Shown here: piece after piece, positions 42,395-50,038 of the stretch
Layout: each line of letters starts with the position of its first letter
Position numbering within the stretch: the stretch's first letter is position 1
The notes under the pieces: generated by a model
What the model was told of the DNA's origin: nothing
The model's input: only the letters and a program-made list of their open reading frames with translations
Databases searched by the model: none
Source of the DNA: Desulfoscipio geothermicus
GTDB taxonomy: Bacteria > Bacillota > Desulfotomaculia > Desulfotomaculales > Desulfallaceae
Assembly: GCA_016841645.1 (NCBI GenBank)
Contig: JAENYS010000019.1
Coordinates: 1 to 50,038, forward strand
Direction: 5' to 3'
Length of the DNA: 50,038 nucleotides
Position numbers and translations under genes: made by a program

Positions 42395-44690
42395 CAGGCA
42401 AAAGCTCCCCCAGCAGGCGGTCATCCAACTCTTTGACCGCGCGGTAATGTTCCCGGGCCGAGATCAGTTCTTCACCCAGGGTGTCCATTTGTTGTTTCAG
42501 TTCCTGTTCATCGGCGTAACGGGACCAGATATCCATGACAATATCCTCGAATTCCCGTTTTTCTTTAAGGTTACCCAATATCATGTCCAACTCGCCCACT
42601 ACCAGTTGAAACATATTGATCTTGGCGTCCAGCAGCTCGAGAATATATGATTCGATGGTCCCGGACGCGGATAGATTGTATATATATACGTTGCGGGTCT
42701 GACCCAGGCGGTGGATCCGTCCAATGCGCTGTTCAATGCGCATGGGGTTCCAGGGCAGATCGTAGTTAATCAAGTTGCGGCAAAACTGCAGGTTGCGTCC
42801 TTCGCTGCCTGTTTCGGTGGCTACCAGCACCCTGGCTTCGCCCATAAACAGCTGTACTTGCTCTTCCTTTTCCAAACGCCGCATATCTCCGTGTAATTCG
42901 GCAATCTTAAAGCCCCGGTCACGCAGCAAAGTGGACAGTGCTCGCTGCGTTTCCCGAAAGCTGGTGAATACCACCACTTGATCATTAATTTGCTCCAGCA
43001 AGCGCACCAATGTGTCGGCTTTGGAACGCTCCTTAATCTCCCGGGCCTGGGCTGCCAGTGTACTGAAAACCCGCCGCAGCGATGCCGGTTGCTCGGGATT
43101 AGCGGACATGCGGTCCAGGGTGGTGACCAGTGCCTCAAGGCTGCTGCCTGCCTCCCGCTGCAGCATTTTTAATACAAACCGGTTCACCCCCGCGGCGGGC
43201 TTATCGGCACCTGGAGTATAGTACCCCCGTACAAAGGTGGTCAAACGTTGATAAAATGCTTTTTCCGCCTGGGACAGGGTTACATCAATCACTTCGGCCC
43301 GGCGCTGACTGATTATGGCCCCGGTTTCGCTGCGCCGGTTGCGCACCATCACTTCACGCACCAGCCGCTTTAAGTCGGCTGAATTTTTCACTTTCAGCGG
43401 GTTGCCCCGGGTGATGTATTTACGTTTAAAAGAGGCCGCTGTTTCCAGTTGTCCCGGCAGCAGCAAGGTAATTAAATTAAACAGCTCGCCCAGGTCATTT
43501 TCCACCGGTGTGGCCGTAAGCAGTAAAATATATTTTTTCTTTAAATGACTGACCAGCTGATAAGCCTTAGTGCGGCTGTTTTTTAAGTGGTGTGCCTCAT
43601 CAACGATAACCAGGTCATATTCTGCCTCCAATACCTGCCGGCGATGATTTTCCCGCTTAGCGGTATCTAAAGAGGCAATAATGTGAGGAAGTGTATTCCA
43701 GGGATTGGGCTCGGATTTAAATGCGGCGCTGTCGTAGGTAATAAAATTCAGGTTAAACTTGGTGTACATTTCTTCGCGCCACTGCTCCACCAGGGTGGGA
43801 GGAGCCAGTATCAGCACCCGGCGCACCAGCCCCCGGAGCAGGTATTCCATCATAATCAGCCCGGCTTCCACGGTTTTGCCCAGGCCCACCTCGTCACACA
43901 ACAAAGCACGTCCGCGCAAATGCCGCAGTACATGGCGCACTGTTTGCTGCTGGTATGCCAGTGGCTGCACGTTGCGCACGGCGGATAGCGAAAGCAAAGT
44001 ATCAAAGCCCGGGCTTAAAGACAGCTGCAATGCCTGGCGTCGCAGCAGCAAATCGTTATACGGGGTAATTTGCCCGGCGGTCTCAGTTTTCTTAAGTATT
44101 AGAGCATCTTCATCGGAGAAAAATCGAATATTCAGGTTTTGGACGGTTTCTTTACCACCGGCATTTTCCGGGTTGTTTGGTTTGTTAGCGGTATATTTAT
44201 CGGAAGTTGGAGTACTGATTTCCGTTACCATTTCCGGTGTTTCGATTAGCTTTTTCCTCTGTTTGTGACCGTTTGGACCAACGGTTTTAGCCACTCGGGG
44301 ACTGCCTTTTTGTTCGGCTGCTGTTTTTTTAGTCGTTTCCCGAACGGGTACCGGCTTTGAAATTTTTTTATCATATTGCTTGGTTTGGGCCGGTTCAGGC
44401 AGGGGCGTGGATAATTGCTTCGCCGATTTAGCAGTAAACGGGGTGGTGGTTTCTTCTTGCTTCAGGGGCTTGACCAGGTAGTATCCCGGCTTTTGCTCCT
44501 GGACAGATATTTTAACGCTACCCAGGCGGGATAGAAAATCAGTCAATCCATTGCCTTGCAGCATGGTTACCCGTACGTTAATCTGACAGCGCACTTTATT
44601 TCCGTCGCCGTCACATAGGTACACATAGCGACCGGCATAAGGTGCAAAAACTTGTTGACAATCGATCTCTAAACCCAGGCAATCTGCCAT
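42387..44690 (-). CDS. Snf2/RapA-type DEAD/H helicase, YqhH-like
   Basis: A 767-residue superfamily 2 ATPase. A poorly conserved 230-residue N-terminal part precedes the two RecA-like domains. Motif I is LLCDEVGLGKTVEAGLIM (about residues 262-279), motif Ia ILAPPTLVEQWREE, motif II LVIVDEAHHLK, motif III LLLTATPVEND, motif V VLVATETGSEGRNLQFC and motif VI NPMRIEQRIGRIHRLGQ. It probably remodels nucleoprotein complexes, as RapA does with RNA polymerase. ATG 44690 follows AAGGGC. It is cotranscribed with the YqhG-like gene. No type III restriction or defence partner is adjacent. Confidence 0.85.
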   Translation of the reverse strand: MADCLGLEIDCQQVFAPYAGRYVYLCDGDGNKVRCQINVRVTMLQGNGLTDFLSRLGSVKISVQEQKPGYYLVKPLKQEETTTPFTAKSAKQLSTPLPEPAQTKQYDKKISKPVPVRETTKKTAAEQKGSPRVAKTVGPNGHKQRKKLIETPEMVTEISTPTSDKYTANKPNNPENAGGKETVQNLNIRFFSDEDALILKKTETAGQITPYNDLLLRRQALQLSLSPGFDTLLSLSAVRNVQPLAYQQQTVRHVLRHLRGRALLCDEVGLGKTVEAGLIMMEYLLRGLVRRVLILAPPTLVEQWREEMYTKFNLNFITYDSAAFKSEPNPWNTLPHIIASLDTAKRENHRRQVLEAEYDLVIVDEAHHLKNSRTKAYQLVSHLKKKYILLLTATPVENDLGELFNLITLLLPGQLETAASFKRKYITRGNPLKVKNSADLKRLVREVMVRNRRSETGAIISQRRAEVIDVTLSQAEKAFYQRLTTFVRGYYTPGADKPAAGVNRFVLKMLQREAGSSLEALVTTLDRMSANPEQPASLRRVFSTLAAQAREIKERSKADTLVRLLEQINDQVVVFTSFRETQRALSTLLRDRGFKIAELHGDMRRLEKEEQVQLFMGEARVLVATETGSEGRNLQFCRNLINYDLPWNPMRIEQRIGRIHRLGQTRNVYIYNLSASGTIESYILELLDAKINMFQLVVGELDMILGNLKEKREFEDIVMDIWSRYADEQELKQQMDTLGEELISAREHYRAVKELDDRLLGELLPDE

Positions 44691-45136
44691 TAATAAGCCC
44701 TTATTGATTGTTAAAACAAAAACATCTTTTGAAGGCTCCAGAGGTTTCTCACCACCATTTGCTCCGGTTTCAACTCATGCATACAGCCTTTATCGTATAG
44801 CCCTGGGGATTTTGTTGCATCCTGTTGCGCACGCTATACTGGTCTTTTCGACATGTGTTATCCAAATCCTGCAATTTTTTCTCAAACCTAATAAAAACAG
44901 TTAACTCAAAACAAAAAATCCCCTGCCTGGCTATCACTACACCTTACAGGGGAGTTTTGGTAATCCCGTAGTATTTCTAAAACCTTCCCCGAGCATATGT
45001 TTCTTACGGGTTTTTCAGTGTCTTGTCATGCAAATCCTGGTCCATACTAAAGGTAATTAACCATAATATTACTCCACCCCCAGCGCCTTAAATACGGCAT
45101 TTTCCGGGGACTTGAAGACCTATACCGGGATTTCAA
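44691..45136. other. Intergenic region between helicase and purH-like genes
   Basis: The helicase frame stays open upstream to about 44750, so a longer start is possible. A short minus frame at 45074-45120 reads VFKSPENAVFKALGVE, apparently a protein end, unidentified. The rest is non-coding and holds one terminator. Confidence 0.35.
44911..44953 (-). terminator. Terminator of the AICAR transformylase transcript
   Basis: TCCCCTG (44919-44925) pairs with CAGGGGA (44947-44953), followed by TTTTTTG on the minus strand. Confidence 0.65.
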
Positions 45137-46315
45137 TTAATGGTGGAATAAACGAATTCCTGTAAAGCACATGGCCATATCGTATTTGTTACATGTTTCA
45201 ATAACATGATCATCACGAATCGATCCACCTGGCTCGGCTATATATTTAACACCGCTTTTATGGGCACGTTCAATATTGTCGCCAAAGGGAAAGAAGGCGT
45301 CCGAACCAAGTGATACATCGGTCATCTGATCTAACCAGGCACGCCTTTCTTCTCTTGTGAACACTTCAGGTTTAACTTTGAAGATACTCTGCCATCTACC
45401 TTCTGCAAGTACATCCAGGTATTCATCGCCAATATACAGGTCAATGGCATTATCTCTATCTGCACGTCTGATATCATTTAAGAATTGCAGGCCAAGTACC
45501 TTTGGTGACTGACGAAGGAACCAGTTATCGGCCTTGTTGCCGGCAAGTCTCGTACAATGGATTCTTGACTGCTGTCCAGCACCAATGCCGATGGCCTGTC
45601 CACCTTTTGCATAACATACTGAATTTGACTGGGTATATTTTAAGGTAATTAATGCAATAACCAGGTCAAGCTTTGCTGAATCAGGAATTTCTTTGTTCAC
45701 TGTTACTACATTTTTAAGGAGATCCTTATCAATCTTTAATTCATTTCTTCCCTGCTCAAAGGTGATGCCAAATAGCTGCTTATGCTCAATTGGCTCAGGA
45801 CGATACGAAGAATCAATCTGGATTACGTTGTAACTACCATTTTTCTTGCTCTTTAAGATTTCTAAAGCGTCCGGCTCAAATCCTGGAGCAATGACACCAT
45901 CAGAAACTTCTATCTTAATGAGTTTTGCTGTTGCAACATCACATACGTCGGAAAGACAAATAAAATCTCCGTATGAACTCATTCGGTCAGCGCCTCTTGC
46001 TCTTGCATATGCATTGGCAAGTGGTGTTAACTCGCCCTCCTCCACCCAGTAAATCTTTCTTTCAACATCCGTTAAGGGAAGTCCAACTGCCGCACCTGCT
46101 GGTGAGACATGTTTAAAAGATGTTGCTGCCGGAAGTCCTGTGGCATTCTTTAATTCAGATACTAACTGCCAGCCATTCAAGGCATCGAGGAAATTAATAT
46201 ATCCTGGCTTGCCATTTAATACTGTAACAGGAATCTTACTTCCGTCTTCCATAAAGATCCTGGATGGCTTCTGATTAGGGTTACAACCATACTTTAAAGC
46301 TATTTCATTCTTCAT
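45137..46315 (-). CDS. purH: Phosphoribosylaminoimidazolecarboxamide formyltransferase, stand-alone
   Basis: A 392-residue protein covering only the AICAR transformylase half of bifunctional PurH. It transfers a formyl group from 10-formyl-tetrahydrofolate to AICAR in purine synthesis. Catalytic segments include SFKHVSPAGAAVG (Lys-His pair), SYGDFICLSDVCD, YTQSNSVCYAKGGQAIGIGAGQQSR and DAFFPFGDNI. The IMP cyclohydrolase domain is not fused and no separate gene for it is visible here, a split that is common in Clostridia. ATG 46315 follows GGGAGGAAG. It is probably monocistronic, with a terminator 180 bases downstream. Confidence 0.9.
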   Translation of the reverse strand: MKNEIALKYGCNPNQKPSRIFMEDGSKIPVTVLNGKPGYINFLDALNGWQLVSELKNATGLPAATSFKHVSPAGAAVGLPLTDVERKIYWVEEGELTPLANAYARARGADRMSSYGDFICLSDVCDVATAKLIKIEVSDGVIAPGFEPDALEILKSKKNGSYNVIQIDSSYRPEPIEHKQLFGITFEQGRNELKIDKDLLKNVVTVNKEIPDSAKLDLVIALITLKYTQSNSVCYAKGGQAIGIGAGQQSRIHCTRLAGNKADNWFLRQSPKVLGLQFLNDIRRADRDNAIDLYIGDEYLDVLAEGRWQSIFKVKPEVFTREERRAWLDQMTDVSLGSDAFFPFGDNIERAHKSGVKYIAEPGGSIRDDHVIETCNKYDMAMCFTGIRLFHH

Positions 46316-46344
46316 GAAAAGTCTTCCTCCCTAAGCTTTGTTTA

Positions 46345-46450
46345 CTATCTTACAATTTCATTCAGCAGCTCAAAACCGTTCTCCGTAAACAAATAATCAA
46401 TTACCTTACCCTCATCTTTCAACGACACGCGGCAAAACCCAATCAGACAA
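46345..46450 (-). other. Open frame fragment before purH
   Basis: A minus frame reads RVSLKDEGKVIDYLFTENGF, then ELLNEIVR, stop. It looks like the end of a protein gene but I do not recognise it. Confidence 0.3.
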
Positions 46451-46457
46451 TCCCACA

Positions 46458-46632
46458 TCACTTTTTGAGCACATCGTCGTTCATAGCGAAACCCTTGATC
46501 AGATACTCCTTTAAAACGCTGTTGGCCCAAATGCGAAATTGCGTGCCGCGCAGGGATTTGACACGATAGCCGACGGAGATAATAACGTCGAGATTAAAAT
46601 AAGCAACCTGATACGTTTTTCCGTCTTTTTTT
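46458..46632 (-). pseudogene. RhuM-family (virulence protein) relic
   Basis: The frame reads KKDGKTYQVAYFNLDVIISV, GYRVKSLRGTQFRIWANSVL, KEYLIKGFAMND. This is the middle part of RhuM/Fic-associated proteins often linked to restriction loci. Both ends are missing. Confidence 0.75.
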
Positions 46633-46790
46633 ATGGTGCAATGCGGTTATTATCAATTTCCGGCCGGTTGCGCGCTAAACGATTTTGATAACGTTCAATG
46701 GGTAGGCACACATAACTTCTGGTATTCTATTGATGGAGGTCATAAAATTAATTCGCTTAAAAATATGAATGATTACTTTCATCCGGCTCT

Positions 46791-46892
46791 TCATTTTTTT
46801 CCATCAATTTGCAATATTTCTAATCCAAGCATATCCGCAAGGCAATTACGACCGGGTTTATTCATTGTTTCTAAAGTAATCTCATGTTTCAT
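46791..46892 (-). other. Short frame with good ribosome binding site
   Basis: GAGGAGGAA precedes ATG 46892. The 33-residue frame (HEITLETMNKPGRNCLADML, then GLEILQIDGKK) could be the truncated start of a hotdog-fold thioesterase, but that is only a resemblance. Confidence 0.35.
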
Positions 46893-47106
46893 TAATTATT
46901 CCTCCTCACCAACTCTTGTCCATATAAATTAATGCAAGTTAAACGTATGCTATTTTTGTTTTTTTAAATATCAGACCATATTTTACCATAACCGGCCGGC
47001 CTTGAATATAAATAATATCATTTTTGCCATATAAAACTTGAATTAACCAATTGATGCTCCAATTCAATATTATGATTATTTATGTCGAACAACTTTATTT
47101 TTTACT

Positions 47107-47131
47107 ATTATCACGAATGATAATATATAAT
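47107..47131 (+). promoter_or_regulatory. cysK promoter with inverted repeat
   Basis: ATTATCA (47107-47113) and TGATAAT (47118-47124) form an 18-bp palindrome overlapping the spacer upstream of TATAAT (47126-47131). It is a likely operator for a sulfur or metal-responsive regulator; which one is not known. Confidence 0.45.
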
Positions 47132-47183
47132 ATGTTTGTCAGTAAATCTATAGCCTTAATAGTAAATCAGGAGGTAAAAAGCT

Positions 47184-48083
47184 ATGTTCAATAATATTAT
47201 CGATACCATTGGTCGTACTCCACTCGTTAAGATAAATAAAATAAACCCCAAACCACATATTCCCCTTTACGCAAAGTTAGAGGGCTTTAATCCAACAGGG
47301 AGCATCAAAGATCGTATTGCCATAAAAATGATTGAACAGGCTGAAGAATGCGGCGCTCTCACTCCTGGAAAAACCATAATTGAACCCACCTCCGGCAACA
47401 CAGGGATCGGTTTGGCTATGATAGGTGCCGTAAAAGGATATGCAGTTGAAATAGTTATGAGTGAAGCGGTTTCGGTTGAACGCCGAAAAATGATTGAAGC
47501 TTTCGGGGCTAAGACTACTCTAACTGATCCCTCCAAAGGAACGGATGGAGCCATCATGAAAGCCCATGAACTTTGCCGTACCTATCCTGATAAATACTTT
47601 ATGCCCAACCAGTTTTCCAATGAATATAATAAGCTGGCCCATTATGAAACTACCGCACATGAAATCTGGGAAGACACCGGGGGCAAGGTTACCCATTTCG
47701 TTTCCGCTCTTGGTACCTCAGGAACTCTCATGGGAGTAGGAATGGGCTTAAAAGCCAAAAATCCTAATATACAGATAATTGAGGCACAACCAGTTGTTGG
47801 CCATTATATCCAGGGTCTCAAAAACATGGAGGAGGCCATAGTCCCGGCGATATATGACCCCACCCGGATCGACCGAAGTGTTATGATTGAATCCGAGGAT
47901 GCTTTTGCGATGGCCCGAAATATTGTAGCGCAGGAAGGTATCTTTGTAGGTATGAGCAGTGGAGCAGCCATGGTTGCTGCATTGGAATGCATAAATGATA
48001 TAGAAGAAGGCTTTGTGGTGGTAATATTCCCCGACAGGGGTGAAAAGTACCTGAGTACGGGTTTATTTCAGTTAGCTCCTTGA
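47184..48083 (+). CDS. cysK: Cysteine synthase
   Basis: An O-acetylserine sulfhydrylase of 299 residues, making cysteine from O-acetylserine and sulfide with PLP. The Schiff-base lysine is Lys42 in NPTGSIKDRIA. The substrate loop EPTSGNTGIG is at residues 68-77, the phosphate-binding GTSGTLMGVG near 173-182, and SSGAAM near the C-terminus. FPDRGEKYLSTGLF marks the usual end. It starts at ATG 47184 with CAGGAGG and is monocistronic behind a palindrome-containing promoter. It is slightly shorter than typical CysK (about 310), and CysM-type activity cannot be excluded. Confidence 0.9.
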   Translation: MFNNIIDTIGRTPLVKINKINPKPHIPLYAKLEGFNPTGSIKDRIAIKMIEQAEECGALTPGKTIIEPTSGNTGIGLAMIGAVKGYAVEIVMSEAVSVERRKMIEAFGAKTTLTDPSKGTDGAIMKAHELCRTYPDKYFMPNQFSNEYNKLAHYETTAHEIWEDTGGKVTHFVSALGTSGTLMGVGMGLKAKNPNIQIIEAQPVVGHYIQGLKNMEEAIVPAIYDPTRIDRSVMIESEDAFAMARNIVAQEGIFVGMSSGAAMVAALECINDIEEGFVVVIFPDRGEKYLSTGLFQLAP

Positions 48084-48210
48084 TATGGTTGTAATTTTTA
48101 GACAACATTCATTAGCTGGGTCGTTAATTCGTTGTAAAAGCGGATGGAGTCGGCCCGGGTATGTGCATAATTTTATGTAATTGGATTTATTTAGTTATGA
48201 TTTGGGGTAG

Positions 48211-48282
48211 GTTTTAGCTCTTACCTGCAAAGAGGATAGAGCATTGCTTGGGAGTAACTCGAGCGCCTTGCAGGGTTCTGCT
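48211..48282 (+). promoter_or_regulatory. Structured RNA-like segment before a terminator
   Basis: CCTGCAA (48224-48230) can pair with TTGCAGG (48268-48274) around a stem-loop GCTTGGG/CTCGAGC (48246-48252 with 48258-48264). GCTCT/AGAGC (48217-48221 with 48238-48242) offers a competing pairing. AGAGGATAGAG and AGTAA faintly recall lysine riboswitch segments, but the rest does not fit. A terminator follows and no gene. Confidence 0.3.
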
Positions 48283-48285
48283 GGA

Positions 48286-48320
48286 GAAAGCTGAGGATAT
48301 CATTCTCAGCTTTCTTTTTT
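48286..48320 (+). terminator. Terminator downstream of cysK region
   Basis: GAAAGCTGAG (48286-48295) pairs with CTCAGCTTTC (48305-48314), followed by TTTTTTG. Confidence 0.8.
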
Positions 48321-48337
48321 GTTATCTCTGGTTACGT

Positions 48338-48620
48338 CTATTTCTTGTTCACATACATAGGTGGTACTTTTGGCCAACCTTTCATCTTGCCGTATTTAAA
48401 ATTTTTCCGTAGATATCAATCTCAGCTTTTAGAAGTTCTAAGAAAAATTCTCGTAGACTGTCATTCCTGGCGGATTCAATCACTGCCCTAAAATGGAGAT
48501 TTAGTGCTCCTTGAATCCCTGATAAGATAACCCGATAAATGAATTTGTCTTCAATAATTTCAGGATCTATTACTGTTTCCTGGTGTTCCGGGGGACGCTC
48601 AGATAGAGGAACTTCAAATT
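48338..48620 (-). pseudogene. DUF3231 domain relic
   Basis: The frame reads RPPEHQETVIDPEIIEDKFI, then YRVILSGIQGALNLHFRAVI and EFFLELLKAEIDIYGKILNT. The family ending MKGWPKVPPMYVNKK appears in another frame after a one-base shift. It corresponds to the C-terminal domain of the intact DUF3231 gene at 14.7-15.6 kb. Confidence 0.75.
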
Positions 48621-48642
48621 TTTAAATAGGACCAGCCGATTA

Positions 48643-48822
48643 TCAGGGTTCCCCCTCTCCGGTGAGCAGCCGGGTTTGCACGCCGTAATAAAGCCTGGTG
48701 ATGTGCTCACGTTTGGGCTTGTCCAGCTTTTGAATATACTGCCGGACCTTGTGTCTTTCCTGTTCCAGCCGGGCGGTGGTCTTAAAGAAGCTGCAGTCGG
48801 TGGCCCCGGGCACTTGGTCACC
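48643..48822 (-). other. Unidentified protein fragment
   Basis: The frame reads ATDCSFFKTTARLEQERHKV, then RQYIQKLDKPKREHITRLYY and GVQTRLLTGEGEP, stop. Composition is protein-like and helical, but there is no start codon with a site and I do not recognise it. Confidence 0.3.
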
Positions 48823-49006
48823 GCCTCAGGTAGCGGTAATTCAGCATATCGAACACCAAACTCAAGTGTCCACGGGGTCGGCGCTTCCCGTTCTTTAAAC
48901 AGCTTACTAGATGTTACAGAAATAAATACTTGACTGAATCAATCGGGTTTATTATATTTATCTTATGCTACTAAAATTACGATATGATAAGTAGGTGTGT
49001 AGCCAA

Positions 49007-49679
49007 ATGTCCGAACCAGTAATACATCAGCAGCGAGGTACACTTCAAGATATTAAGGATGCGCGGGGCCGGGTTATGACCGCCGGCGGCAGCAGCTCTA
49101 TCGGCGACAACGACCGGCAGTTAATCGAAGAAATCAGGTGCTTAAAAGAAGAGAAAAAAGTATATATGATCGCTCATTATTACCGTCGCCCGGAGATACA
49201 GGATAACGGACATCAAGGCGGTCACCGACATATGCGTTACTTCCTCCAACGCGGTCAAAATCATCAACAAACTGCCTTGCGAGGCCCGGATTTTCTTTAT
49301 CCCGGACACCAACCTGGGCACATTTGTAGCCGGTAAATTAGACCGGGAGTTGGATTTATTTCCTTCCCACTGCCCGACCCACGCCCACATCACTAAAGCA
49401 GATATCCTGCAGCGAAAAGCCGAGCATCCGGATGCGGAGGTTTTAGTGCATCCGGAATGTGACCCGGAAGTAGTGGCGCCGGCCCGGGAAGACCTGGTCT
49501 GTCCCAATATGAAGAGCGTCACTCTGCAAAAAATTCTCCGTTCCCTGGAAACAATGGAGACTAAAATATCAGTTCCGGAAGCTATCCGGGATAAAGCCGC
49601 CCTGGCCCTGGAGAAGATGATTGAATATGATGCAAGCGACATATACGAAAGGAAAGGTGAACAGATATGGGATATGTAG
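49007..49679 (+). pseudogene. nadA: Quinolinate synthase (nadA), multiply deleted
   Basis: NadA makes quinolinate for NAD synthesis, using a [4Fe-4S] cluster. The first frame (from 49007) ends LIEEIRCLKEEKKVYMIAHY, YRRPEIQ. The match then jumps frame and position to ITDIKAVTDICVTSSNAVKI and IFFIPDTNLGTFVAGKLD, LDLFPSHCPTHAHITKADIL up to HPECDPEVVAPA. It next jumps again to VCPNMKSVTLQKILRSLE. About 70 residues after the first motif and the stretch around the third cluster region are lost, with at least one frameshift, so it cannot be functional. The second Cys (HPEC) is present. It overlaps the MOSC gene start by 13 bases, an old operon link. Confidence 0.8.
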
Positions 49680-50038
49680 TAGCGGTATGCACCAGCCCTA
49701 GAAAGGGGATGCGTAAAAAGAATATCGGCAATTGTCAGCTGTTAACCGAGCATGGATTGGAAGGAGACGCGCATGCCGGCCCGTGGCACCGCCAGGTTAG
49801 CCTGCTGGCCCTGGAAAGCGTGCAAAAAATGCGCGATGTCGGGCTGGATGTCAATTCCGGCGATTTTGCCGAAAACATTACCACAGTGGGTATTAATCTG
49901 GTTGCCCTGCCCATTGGCACTAAATTAGCCATTGGAGACGAAACACTGGGCGAGGTTACCCAGATCGGCAAGGAATGCCACACCAAATATAATGGACCCA
50001 GGAAATGCGACACGATTTTGCAGGGGATAAGCGACACC
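49667..50038 (+). CDS. MOSC domain protein, truncated by terminal repeat
   Basis: N-terminal 106 residues of a small stand-alone MOSC protein, a family linked to molybdenum-cofactor sulfur transfer. GLEGDAHAGPWHRQVSLLA, SGDFAENITTVGINLV, LPIGTKLAIGD and IGKECHTK with the conserved cysteine are intact. At 49985 the natural sequence (normally a cysteine-containing GDC-MPREG ending) is replaced by the 54-bp block shared with the left window end. ATG 49667 has AAAGGTGA upstream and overlaps the nadA relic. The protein as encoded runs off the window. Confidence 0.75.
   Translation, partial: MGYVVAVCTSPRKGMRKKNIGNCQLLTEHGLEGDAHAGPWHRQVSLLALESVQKMRDVGLDVNSGDFAENITTVGINLVALPIGTKLAIGDETLGEVTQIGKECHTKYNGPRKCDTILQGISDT
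49985..50038. repeat. Right copy of 54-bp terminal inverted repeat
   Basis: Exact reverse complement of bases 2-55. It begins within the MOSC gene after the CHTK codons, at AAATATAATGG, and continues to the end of the window. Confidence 0.75.

Noticed and set aside
48211-48282. Considered as a tRNA gene
   Set aside because: No acceptor stem pairing, no GGTTCGA-type T loop and no CCA end.

Overview
The window looks like a chromosomal piece from a Firmicute of the Peptococcaceae / Desulfotomaculum-Pelotomaculum kind. This is inferred from gene content: LL-diaminopimelate aminotransferase, a Moco/Tuco-type riboswitch, a T-box trp leader, a TPP aptamer, the YqhG/YqhH-like pair, a stand-alone AICAR transformylase, methylmalonyl-CoA epimerase beside an enoyl-CoA hydratase, DUF1540 and DUF3231 proteins, and strong GGAGG ribosome binding sites. 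No rRNA, tRNA, CRISPR array, prophage or complete insertion sequence was seen. The two ends of the window are the same 54 bp in inverted orientation, and each breaks a gene (a sensor/chemotaxis receptor on the left, a MOSC protein on the right). They probably mark two insertions of one repeat element, or an assembly breakpoint in it.

Layout. 1-6.2 kb: truncated receptor gene, response-regulator relic, dapL, an L-2-hydroxyglutarate-oxidase-like flavoprotein and a P-type Ca2+ ATPase. 6.4-12.3 kb: a YhaN-like SMC-type ATPase and a YhaO/SbcD-like nuclease, separated by modD with its own Moco/Tuco-type riboswitch and terminator. 12.7-21.1 kb: small and repetitive proteins (a 40-residue repeat protein, DUF3231, a Met-rich 13-residue repeat protein, DUF1540, an Rrf2 regulator) mixed with gene relics. 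21.2-25.8 kb: zinc alcohol dehydrogenase and a DUF2294 protein, each preceded by a copy of the same unusual leader element, then an orphan TPP riboswitch, a SEC-C protein and a flavodoxin. 26-27.6 kb: enoyl-CoA hydratase and methylmalonyl-CoA epimerase. 28.1-31 kb: trpDCF behind a T-box. 31-36.2 kb: M24 peptidase, DUF169 protein, SLC12-like transporter. 37.2-39.1 kb: ABC permease, GntR/YtrA-like regulator and ABC ATPase operon with a palindromic operator. 39.4-44.7 kb: AlkD-like glycosylase, YkvA, DUF1653, YqhG-like protein and Snf2 helicase. 45-50 kb: AICAR transformylase, cysK, a heavily deleted nadA and the MOSC gene.

The most striking general property is decay. The spaces between intact genes hold recognisable fragments of at least a dozen others: receiver domain, ADP-ribosylglycohydrolase, metY, Y-family polymerase, HEPN protein, aldo/keto reductase, iron alcohol dehydrogenase, acyl-CoA synthetase, RhuM, DUF3231, nadA. 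Pieces of a type I restriction system (hsdM 5' region in three places, hsdS, hsdR) are also scattered there. Two fragments are recent-looking duplications of intact neighbours (alkD and the SLC12-like gene), and a long perfect palindrome family sits at two or three of these junctions.

The best candidate for something undescribed is the pair of related 5'-leader elements at 22.3-23.0 kb. Each lies between a plausible promoter and a gene, they share conserved blocks, and one ends in a 19-bp terminator-like hairpin. I do not recognise a known riboswitch class in them.
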